From NCBI GenBank assembly GCA_023333565.1, contig JAJKFH010003229.1:4731001-4795000 (forward strand): DNA of 64,000 nt. Reading direction: 5' to 3'. Position 1 is the stretch's first letter. Every line of letters begins with the position of its first letter. Positions 24,544-34,620 of the stretch are shown one piece after another. The DNA comes from Puffinus mauretanicus. Lineage: Eukaryota > Chordata > Aves > Procellariiformes > Procellariidae. Made by a program: the position numbers and the translations under genes. The notes under the pieces were generated by a model. The model was given only the letters and a program-made list of their open reading frames with translations. It was not told where the DNA came from and ran no database searches.

Positions 24544-27500
24544 GAGTCACTGTAGCTGTTGGATGCCAGCAGGGGCAGCATCAGTGTAGCAAAGCAGTTT
24601 CCTGCTCTTAGGTTTGGTGCCCGGCCACATGCCAGCCTGGAAAAGCCAAAAGCAGCCTTTGCAGGTTTTCCCTGGTCTTATCTACAGCCTGAACAACACT
24701 GAGAGCTGTGGAAGGAACAGGTTCAGAGAAGAAGAAGAAAGGTTCAGAAGGAACCAGAATCGTTAGCTGCTGAAATTGAGGAAGTCTCTGCTAAGGATGT
24801 GTGAAGTATGGTTTCTCTAAGATTTATAATTAAGTTCAGTTGGACTTTTATGGCAGAAGGTAAAGCCATAACACAGATAGCCTAAGTTTTAGGCTTCTGC
24901 TAAGTTTTAACATCCTCTTCAATGATATGGGAGTGGTAAAGCTCTTCAGAGGAAAGTTCATTAGCGTTTTAAGTTAAGTTGTGAGATAATTTATCAACTC
25001 CAAATCTCATTCTGGGAAACAGCACAATGATTTTGGCTGAACATTTCAAAACAAGCAACAGACAGAATTCCACCTGAGTTTAGTGCTTGTCATACAAACT
25101 TTCATCCCAAATGTTAAAGTTTGACTAGGTGATGGGTGCACAAAAGCAAGGTGGTGTCATCACAGACACGTTGTGCTGTGTCACTAGTTGGCAGTTCCTA
25201 CCTACCTCACTTGGACTTTGTTAATATCATTTCATTTTCTAGCTTTCCCCGTTGCAAAACTATTAGCATTAGAAATGCATTTTAGAATTTGGCCTTCAAA
25301 AATCATGGCACCAAGTGGTACTGGCTGCCTACCAGGCTATGTGTGTGAGAATTTTTTTTTTTTATCCTGTTTGGAATTTGGTAAATTTATAAGATCTCCC
25401 CACACCCTTTCTCTGCAGGCGTCGCTTAATTTCTTTGTGAGCTTTGCTGCTAAACTGTGCATAATTTGGGGTTTTCATTGTTCTTACCCTGCTTTTGAAG
25501 TTGCTTTGTGATTTTTGAAAAGATGTTAATTTTCCTTTTGTTGTTTTCTGTTGGCCACTTAATCCTTTCCCATTCTAATTGTTATTCTTATTGGTCTCCT
25601 CAAACTTTTCTGTTGTTTGAAATGTCTGTCATCTAAAACTTGCCTTTGTTCTTCCAACAATGATTTTGGGAGCCTCCCTGCTGAGCTGCATTCCAAATAT
25701 GTGTGTGGCTGTGTATGGGGGGATTTTGGCCTTCCTTGCTCTTTGACGCCTCTCTTTCCTATATCTGGGCTATCAGCAAATACAAGCAGCTCAGAGAAAA
25801 CACTCCAGTTCTGCTTCCTTTGACACTGATTGCCAGACAGCACAGAATCACAAGAAGCTGAATGTCACTTTCCAAATCCCAGTGCCATTGTGTTAGACTC
25901 TACCTTGATGCATTTATCAGATCTGTCTAATTCAGCAGTTGTGGGCTGACGAGTCTGACTGCACCTTAGTTCAGACAATCCTGTTAGAAAATGAATTTCT
26001 TTTTAAGTCTCTTGAGCCTTCCAGCTGCTGCTCAGCAGCTCTGCAAACATTTAAGAGCTATGTACTTATCTTTGCAGTGGAAGCAAACCAGAATTATGAA
26101 TCATTCCTTCAAAAATAGTTTAGAATGGGATGGAATACCTGGAGGTATACACTGATCAGAGGGGAAGTCCAGATGTTTATCATGGACTAAATATTTCCAT
26201 TTCAGTTCAAAGAGTTTCACCTCAAATGACCTTGGACCCTAATAACCATCCTCAAAGGGGATGTAGGAGTCGTAGTTGTGTTGACTTCTGAGAAACTTGG
26301 GATCTTAAGGTCCAGATTTTAAAGCTATTAGGGTACCAAGGGTTAGATACAGCCATATAACAGCAATATTAGCTACCTAAGCCTAAAACAGAGATCCTAG
26401 ACTCAACTTGCAGTGGGTACCAACTCCATGGCCTGGAGGAGTGCAATAACCAAAAAGCTATTGAATGAAAATGGGACGTGGGTGCTTCCTTTCTTGGCAG
26501 ATGTTTTTTTCTTTTTTTGTCTCCAGATGGATGGGTGTAAGTGCCAAATATGAGGAGAGGATTTAGGGCTGTGACTTCTGTGGGGAGAGAGATGGCTAAT
26601 TTTTGGGGGTGGGGTTTAAGGAACCTGCTAGTCCTTGGAACTCCACTGTTGGCTGGCTTAGGCAGCTCCTTGCTCGTTGCATTCATTTCCGTAGATATCG
26701 AAGCAGCTCTTCCCTGAAGGCCTCAGTGCTCACACCGACATCATGGCTTCCAGTCAGTGACCTAGCAGCTCAGCAGTCAGCATCACAGTGTGGAAGTCCC
26801 TTCTGGGGATCTGACCCTGAAATGCATGTGCCCTGTTACATTTACACATCTTTTGTCCTGGGTGGAAATGGCTTAGGAACATGAGTCACGGCGGTGCTCT
26901 GAAAAATGTGTTCATTTAGGAGAATTTGCCCTTTGCTGAACTTCAGGTGACTGGACATGGTAGAACTGCGACAGTCTGGTCTTCTCATCAGTGACTGCGT
27001 TGTGCCTGGCTTGGTTTGGTTTGAAATATTTGTGCCTGCAGAGAGCTCACTTAGAATTATCAGCTATTATCAAGGAGAAGGCAAAAATGTAAGGAAATGG
27101 CCTTTGTGTACCACAAAAGCTGGTATTCTTGATCAGTGCTAAATGTTTTCTCTTTCACCAACATAGTAAAGACTCAGTCCTGAAAGCTTTACTCATCAGT
27201 TTTTCAAGTTATTACAGCACAAAGTTGTAGCATGAATATACCCATAACTCATGCTCTGTTGCGCTAACTACAGTCATACAAAGACTACTCAATGGCCTCT
27301 GCAGGTCTCTTGGAAACTCTAAAGATTGAGACAGCCTCTTTTCCACTTCCACTAAGTTACTGTAAAGCCTCGCGTCTTGGCTCCCTTGTGGTCTCAAGCC
27401 AGTGCTTTGAGAACTGGCTTTGAGTTTGCTGAAGAGGCTAGTGTCTTGAACTGGCCAGTTTCCTGGCTGGCTGCTGGCCTAGGGCAACACTTGCTGGGCT

Positions 27501-29000
27501 CAGAGAGGTTTGCAGGACAGAAAATACCGTCCTGATGGCTTGATGGCACACACATTTGCAATTTCCATCCAAAATGTTTTAGTTCCTGAGAAAGCAAGCT
27601 TGGGATTGACTATGAGACTTTGTAAATGTATGTCTTTTGACCAAACCATCTTAGAGAAGAAAAATCCCAACCCTAAAGGAATGCTGCAGAACATCAAACA
27701 TTTCATTCAGGGTCTGTCTAAATATGGCTGGTTGTAACTGTGCTAGGTATTACAGAAGCAAGCTTCTCTTCCCCACCAAGGGAAACTAGCAATCCTGGGA
27801 GAAGTCCAGTTTTGCCAGGGTAATTAGGTCAACAGTTGGGCTTGCAGCAACTGAAGTTGTATAGTTGGAAGTCACATCTCCTCACCATCCTGACCATCTT
27901 AGCTGGCCCAGAGCAAGTCTGCAGTGTCAACTTAACCTTAACCGAGCACCCTGCCCTCTCCACAGCTTGAGACAAATAGCAGATAAACGAAAATCCACTC
28001 CATCCTACCTGACAGAGAAAGGTCTTCTCCTTCTCTGAAAATGTGCCAATTCCCTAATGAATCTCCCAGCCCTGATTTGGGCAACAGTCTGTATTCAGTT
28101 CCAGGTGAGGAGCAACTATCTTGCCTGTATGAAACTTTTTTAACTTGACAGTGTCTCTTGTGCTAGTGACAAACTGCGCTTTCACGAAAACTAACCGGTA
28201 ATTTTTCAGTGATGCTGGTTTGACTGGAGGTAATTTGCCCAGAACACATTGCTGGGAATCAGTACGCTGCTGTAGTTCAGTAGTTGGTCTTTGTCAGATA
28301 CGCTCTTTACTTCAGTAAATTCATTAGCCTTACAGTGCTGCAGTAACAGAGAGACTCCCTTTTGACAATTAGGACCACAAGGGAGGGTTTGGGAAGATGA
28401 TTGCTCCCTCCTGGGAAGAGATGAAAGACTACAGTGGTAAAGAGAAGAGATTTTTCATTATAGATCTTAAGATTAAACCTGAGGGACTGCTTGTGCTGGA
28501 AGTCTGCCTTATGTTTTGTATCAATAAGTGAATTTCAAATGCTTGGCTCCTACTCACGTTTTTAGGTAATGGTTCTTTAGTTTAGCTCAGTCTGATTTCT
28601 TGGAGGTGGATTAGTACATAATTAAATATGTGGAACAGTGTAACGAAAAACATGATTCTATCAAAGCAAATTAATTGCTAGGTCTGGTTTTGAACTTAGT
28701 AGAATCACTGCAAACAATGAATTTGCTACATCTTCCCTAAGTACTTTCCTACTGCCCTGTCTATTTACATTATAATCCTTGGCATTTACTGTAAGCAAAC
28801 ACAAAAGTAATAATTTTCTTGTGCAAATAAAAAATAGAAGGGGAGACCTGTTTCTCATGTATATTAATGCTTCCGTGTCATCTGGTGGAAACTAGTTGTT
28901 GTAAACTATACTTAAGCCCCTATTAGACTACTAGAGATGTATAAAGGAGCCTTCTTGGTAATGAAAACCAGGTCATTTATCTTCTCTCACATCTGTAAAT
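24544..29000. other. Unique sequence, no gene seen
   Basis: Average-composition DNA with open frames of at most about 107 codons and no recognisable domain. Around 26290-26390, phrases such as 'ccagattttaaagc' and 'agctacctaagcc' recall decayed reptile/bird dispersed repeats, but too weakly to annotate separately. Confidence 0.5.
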
Positions 29001-29139
29001 AGAGTTTTTCTTAAATGGCAAAGAAGCCATTAGTGCCTGTCTAATAGTGCATCGTCAAATATTCGCTTTTGTGCTAAGGAGTTCACGTGGAGACGTAAAT
29101 TTAGGAGAAATCTGAGCGAGAGGTGGTTTTGGTCTATGG
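29001..29139. repeat. Duplicated segment, copy 1
   Basis: This 139-bp segment recurs at 30840-30979 in the same orientation. Both copies share the start 'agagtttttcttaaatgg', the middle 'ctaaggagttc', and the end 'atttaggagaaatctgagcg' then 'ttttggtctatg'. I count about 15 substitutions and two small indels, so identity is roughly 85-90%. The flanks on either side do not match, so only this segment is shared. It may be an unknown dispersed repeat or a local duplication. Confidence 0.85.
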
Positions 29140-29395
29140 CTTCATGGGCAACTCCAGCTTCTAGAATGCTTAACCTGGCACTTGTCAAGACTGCTAAATG
29201 GAAAGGCAACTCTGCTGCTTTGTTGAACAGGGCAAGGAGAAGTTTCTGCTAAAGACAAACTTTTAAATGTGAGAAAAGCTGAAACTTCAAGCAATGTTAT
29301 GAAGGGTCTTTATGCTAAGAGGCTGATTTGAAGGTAGAAGAGTCTCCATCTGTCCCATACACCCTTTCCCTGTACTCAGCCTCGGTCTATCCAAG
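29140..29395. other. Spacer between duplicated segment and LTR
   Basis: About 250 bp with no recognisable feature, ending at the left edge of the retroviral LTR. Confidence 0.5.
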
Positions 29396-29708
29396 TGTCC
29401 TGGTTTTGGCTGGGATGGAGTTGATTTTCTTCCTATTAACTGGTATAGTGCTGTGTTTTGGATGTAGTGTGAGAATAATGTTGATGACACACTGATGTTT
29501 TGGTTGTTGCTAGGTAATGTTTATGCTAGTCAAGGACTTTTTGTCTTCCCATGCCCTGCCAGATGTGCAGGGGGCTGGGAGGGACCGTGGCCAGGGCGGC
29601 TGGCCCAGCTGGCCAATAGGCTATTCCATACCATATGACGTCATGCTCAGCATATAAGGCTGGGTGAAGAAGAAGAGGGGGGGGCGTTCGGAGTGATGGC
29701 GTTTGTCT
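29396..29708 (+). mobile_element. Endogenous retrovirus LTR, 5' part only
   Basis: It begins with TG in 'tgtcctggttttggctggga', the typical opening of an LTR family widespread in birds. The family's order continues: 'gctggtatagtgctgtgttt'-like sequence, 'gagaataatgttgatgacac', 'gtcaaggacttttt', 'ccatgccctgccag', 'ttccataccatatgacgtca', then the TATA region, a G run and 'gttcggagtgatggcgtttg'. After about 29708 the match stops, so the rest of R/U5 and the CA end are missing. No gag, pol or env sequence follows. It is a truncated, apparently solitary LTR, and no target-site duplication can be checked. The family name is not assigned. Confidence 0.85.
29613..29657 (+). promoter_or_regulatory. 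LTR U3 core promoter boxes
   Basis: A CCAAT box (29613-29617), the perfect cyclic-AMP-response-element palindrome TGACGTCA (29636-29643) and a TATA-like ATATAA (29652-29657) lie in this order within 45 bp, as expected of a retroviral U3. Transcription would be expected to start about 25-30 bp past the TATA box, near 29682, in the G-run/GCGTTCGG segment. Whether it is active cannot be read from the sequence. Confidence 0.65.
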
Positions 29709-30839
29709 AGTGGATAGATTGCTACATGTTTTGGAGAAGCTGAAGAGTAGATGGAACAGGAGAGAAAAGAGGGGCTGGCTACCCAAAAGCTACCTCTCTG
29801 TTCCTGTGGTTGCTGGAATTATGTATGTACTTATGTATGATGTTTAAGTGTGAGGTGCTTATATTATGTTAATGCAGTTCTTTGGATTTGTTTTAATTTC
29901 CTTTTTGGTTGTTTCAGTTATTTTAAATGAGAGGAAAATGTTTGCTTACAACAACGTGAGCCCTGTAGCAGACCTGTTTAATCCTCCGCACCTCGTCCAT
30001 CACTGCTGTGAACAAGAAGGAGCAGAGAGCCGTCCACCTTGGTTGCTGCTGCTGTTTGACAGTTCTTGGCATGGCTGGCTTTCCCAGGGGAGCAGCAGAC
30101 CAGCTATTTACACTGTGGTTGTGTCTACAGTAGCATACTTGAGGAAATCTCCCATCGTTAGACTGCTGGCAGAGACAGTAACAGTGGGAGAACTAGCGTT
30201 GCCAGGGCATTGGAGCTTTTAACCATCAAACTGGCTAATCCTCTGGGTATTCTTTGTGCGTCTCTAAGTAAAAATGAGGGCAAGCAATCCAATCCAATCC
30301 TGAATGCGGCTTTACTTTTCTCAACTTGTTTGCTGGGTCCACTTCGCTGGTTCAGTGCACACTAGTACATAAGCCTTACTGAGTTCTCAAGGTATCCTCT
30401 CACTTCATGCAAACAGATAGAGATTTGCTACTGAATGTCATGAGAGCAGAATCAGGCTTTAATACTGAATTATCAGCCATTTATAAGTCAGAAACCAATT
30501 CTATTGATTATTTCCCCTTTGGCACAGCTTTGCTTTATGCTAAAAGCACACACAGTTGTTAACCTAGTTTTCAGAGCTGCGATGTGTCCTCCAGCATGGA
30601 AAGAACCAGTGCTGCTGTGGTAGTTTTTTCTGTTTGCAGTCAGAGGCTTTTGTTTTTCTGTTCTCTGAAATGCAAGCTGAGGGAGTGAAGAGCTAGGAGC
30701 ATGGCATTGTATGAAAGAGACTGATTAGAAATCAGCTTCCTTTGCAGTAATATCTGAAAGCAATTCTAAAAAGTCCTTGGATGGCAATAAGAGCTCTTCA
30801 TTTCTGGATGTCTTACTTCCAGTTAACCTGGGTCAGTTC
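29709..30839. other. Sequence right of the LTR, no supported gene
   Basis: No retroviral interior sequence is visible. An ATG-initiated frame of 118 codons (29866-30222) begins with a hydrophobic stretch and is discussed as a finding; I cannot support it as a gene. A short (aatcc)n-like run lies near 30284-30302. The rest is featureless. Confidence 0.45.
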
Positions 30840-30979
30840 AGAGTTTTTCTTAAATGGTAAAGAAACCATTAGTGCCTAATTGTACATCACCAAATATTCA
30901 TTTTCATGCTAAGGAGTTCCTGTGGAGATGGAAATTTAGGAGAAATCTGAGCGAGAGTATCGGTAGTTTTGGTCTATGC
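30840..30979. repeat. Duplicated segment, copy 2
   Basis: Second copy of the segment at 29001-29139, same orientation, offset by about 1.84 kb. Relative to copy 1 it lacks a few bases in the middle (about 30879) and has a 4-base insertion (tatc) after 'gagcgagag'. The truncated LTR lies between the two copies, but neither copy touches it. The unrelated flanks argue against a simple duplication of the whole interval. Confidence 0.85.
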
Positions 30980-33900
30980 TGATCTGCAGGGGCAGAAAGG
31001 CACCGTTAGGTGAGCACTCACCACCCTGCTCCTTTAGACCCCTCTGGACTGGTTGTGTCAATCTGAGTGGTATCCAGCACTGTTTCTTTTGTGGGGTGTC
31101 TTTTGTATCAGTCCAGCTAGACTTGCAGTCTAGCTGTATCTACGCTCTTCACCCTCATTCTCCCTAGATACTACGCCTATCTAGACACCCGCTTTCCAAG
31201 GGCTCTATCTGTGCTGTTCCCTGTTCCTGCCTCTCTTCAGAAGGCGTCTTCCTGGACAGCTGTTTGCTGATCCTGTTGCTCTAATCTACCTTCAACAGAG
31301 TGTCTGCAGAAAAGCTACACAGATGAAAAAAGAACCCGCCTAAGCACAGATCTCATCAGGCAGCTTACCTCCTGGAAGCGTGATTTCTGGGGTCAAAGTT
31401 CTGTGTGTCAGATTTTCTTCTCACTTTCTGTCTTACAAGATAACTTTGTAATGATATTCTGCATTTTGGAAGCCTTAAAATATATTTCAAGAAGTTTCTT
31501 CCATTTGATGCCAGCCTGCTGGCCTTGGTGGAGTATTTCTTTGTGTTTTCTAGCCTTCAGGTTGCTTAATTCACCTACTGTTTTATTATGAGTGAAACTC
31601 TCAGATGTGGCTGATGACCTTGGTCACCTCACCTGAGCTGCCTTCAAGAGTCTGATTTTCAATAGTCACTGAGCAACCGGAATGATTTCCCTCCCTGTTT
31701 TTGTCTCTGCTATTCAAACCCCTACATTTCACTGACAGAGTGTCAGGGGTGGCTTGCTTCTTGACTGTTACAAGCCCCATACCACATCCTTCAGAGAGCC
31801 GAGAGCAAGGGAAACCCTGTTGTACCTCACAGGTGGGAAGGAGAGGGCTCCACACCAGACCAGCCTCTGCTGTGGGACTGGGCTGTACCTGAACCAATTA
31901 TTTTATTTATTTATCCCGAGAGACCAACCCACATGGTGGGGGAAACTAGCCTGGTAGCTAATACGTGGGAGAGAGACATCTGAATCTCACCAGAAAAGGG
32001 AAGTGGCCCCGGACTCCTTGAATGCTCCATCAGTTCCTCTTACTGATTGGGGTGGCAGCGGGACCCCATGCAAGACAGGAGTGGCTTAGCCCTGCTCTTT
32101 CTGAAAGAAAATGCTAAGGTGCTTCAAGAAAGGGGAGAGTTCAGAGAGTGGGGTGGCATGGAGGCAAGTACTTCATACAGCCCAGAATAAGGCAGCTGAG
32201 CCTTGGGGTGGATGTAGGGTTTGAATGTATGTCCTTGGCACTTCCTTTGAGCCATCTGAAGTATCTGTCGTCCACTGAATGGCTTCTTGGGAATCTCTTT
32301 GTATGGGCAGATCCCTAGGCACCCTATAATGAACCTGGCTGCCTAGCTCAGTGCTGGGAATCCTACTACGGAGCCCAGCACCCAGACATGAAGCAGCTGC
32401 AGTGTTGAGTGCTGTATGTCCAGGTCCCTTTGTAGGTAGGCACCATGTTGGTAACCTCATTTAGAGAAGCACAAGGCTCTCATTGACTTCAGATTGATTT
32501 GTGGGTCTTCAGGATACCTTAGCATGTTGTTATACATCCACAGCCCTGACTATGCCATAACTGGATGGACATGTGATAATATCCAATGTAAATAAATGAG
32601 AATGCATCTGTCATAGAGGGAAATACAATGTGCATTTTCTGCAATACCCCCAAGCCTGTGTGCTGACATTAATAGTGAAGACCAGCTCTGAAGTATTTTC
32701 TTTTTTGTTTTACTGATTCATCCAGATCTAGACTGGCCTTTCTGCCTGCAGTAGTCACAGTCCATGTGAAATACTGCAGAACACAAAATGATGGGACTAA
32801 CATAAGTCTAAAGAATATCTTTAACCAAGCAGCTATTCAGCTTTTATTATTCCAGAACTAAAGTTAGAACTGCTGAAACTTTGCTTCTTTATATGCACAA
32901 TGTTCTTACTAGCTACAAAAACATCTCTATTCAGACTGAAAACATCTTTACTGATGAAAATGATGTGAATTATCCTAATTTGGTTGCTCTTCTTGACAAT
33001 AGAATGATTTTTTCACCAATGAATTGGTTACTAATTCCCATTGCAAAGCAATTAATCTACCTTCTTAATACTCTCCAAACATTAGCTGGGTTTGTATATC
33101 TAATAAAATAAATGCGCATTTTTTACAGAAGGCTCCTCATTCATTCAGCAGATTAGTCTATCTTGAGAAAGTGTATCACTAAATGACAGCATAACTCTAT
33201 GATTGTCCTTTCCTCAGATCTTAGAGAAGATTCAGCTTCTTAGACGAGTAACTGGCTGCCAGATGAGCTAGCCTGCAACTGTAAGCCAAACCAGCATTTT
33301 AAACGTGAGAATTGGCAGTTTCCAAGTACAGCTAATGCAAAGGTGTTTGTGCCTATGTTTTGATTACTTAGTGTAACAACTACAATGTCCTGCAGTGTGT
33401 GTTCTCAGCAGAACTACTTGTATGGTCAGAATTTGCTCCTGTTTAGGTACATTGCCAAATCAAAGCATCTACTTCTTTCTTTCCTGTCCAGTCTAGATAT
33501 TTATATCGCACCATTGCCTGCAGTAGAAATCTCTTTAGAATGTCTTTTCAGTGGAATTTTTAACTTGAAATGGCTTTTTAAATTAAGACTGTAATGTTAG
33601 CCGAAATGGAAATTTCCTTGGTAAAAATATCTGGGTTTAATTACATCTTCATGTCTTCCATTACGAAAACTGAGAGCTAAAAAATCTTCCTGTGTCTGGC
33701 AACCTAAACTTAAACAAACTGGCTAGTTGTCATCTGACTGGCTGATTTTTTGGGGCTATATTTTTTGATTGTAGAAAACTGGAAAATAGTTTGTGGAGGG
33801 GTTTCAGTTTTGCGGTGAAAGTTTGAAAAATTCTGTGGAAGACTGGAAATGCATTAAAATATTTGTATTTAGCAAATATGTTTTTTACATAAAAATGACC

Positions 33901-34389
33901 CGAACTCCCAAATGTGTTCTGAAAGCGATCACTTACTTTGCTCTATTGAAACACATTAGTTCATACTTGCACTAATTTTAGGTATCTAATTCAGAAGGCT
34001 GGCTCCTAGGCTCCAGAGAGAAAACCTGCTACACAGCATGATTCTGGACATGTAAATCAGGCTCTTGCTCTCAATTTCCTCTTGGAGGAACCTCTCTTTG
34101 TCCCTTGACCATATGGTATGCCCAGGGAGATCAGCTTCGAAGTTTGATGCTTTAAGATATCCTATGTTGGTATCACCCTCTGACCAAAACTGGATTAGAT
34201 AAGGGATATAACGAGGACATTTTCTGGGACCATTGTGATATGTGAGATCCAGCTGCATGTATTTGTTAACATAAGTAGGTTGGATAAAATTGTTCTGTGT
34301 GTGCACCACGTGTATGTTTTTCTGTGTGTGAGAGAAAGAAAAGGAAAGATTGCGTGAATAGCTAAATGAGGTTTCCAAAAATATTCCCT
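30980..34389. other. Unique sequence, no gene seen
   Basis: Average to AT-rich DNA. Open frames are mostly under 100 codons, for example 32881-33111 plus, which lacks an ATG at its left end. A minus-strand ATG frame of 189 codons lies at 33986-34555 and is treated as a finding rather than a gene. No repeat family was recognised. Confidence 0.5.
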
Positions 34390-34620
34390 CCCCAGGAATG
34401 TGTGTCTGCTGGCTGTCTTTCCCTACCCATCCTCTTGAATTCTCTATCATTTCTGGCATTTTTGTGTCTCGCAAGGCATCCTCCTCCCACAGCATCATCA
34501 TTCCTCCCTTAACCTCTCTTCTTTTCGTCTTAGAACCCCATGCTTCTCTTGGCATAGTCAGAATCTCTCCTTCATGCTTTCTTGTCTTTCTCCACTACCC
34601 TTCAAGCCCTCTTTCACTAG
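34390..34620 (+). repeat. Second, shorter pyrimidine-rich tract
   Basis: About 230 bp with roughly 68-75% C+T on the plus strand (two 60-base lines counted by hand), rich in 'tcctcctccc', 'cctctcttc' and 'tttctcc' pieces. It resembles the larger tract at 23690 in composition, but I see no alignable repeat unit. It lowers stop frequency in the antisense frames. Confidence 0.55.

Noticed and set aside
24174..24589. Overlapping open frames of 92-123 codons on both strands
   Set aside because: They are a by-product of the pyrimidine bias; leucine/serine-rich and glycine/lysine/arginine-rich translations are what such DNA gives.
29709..30839. Retroviral gag/pol/env remains after the LTR
   Set aside because: No retroviral protein similarity or primer-binding site is visible. 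The LTR is also truncated before its 3' end.
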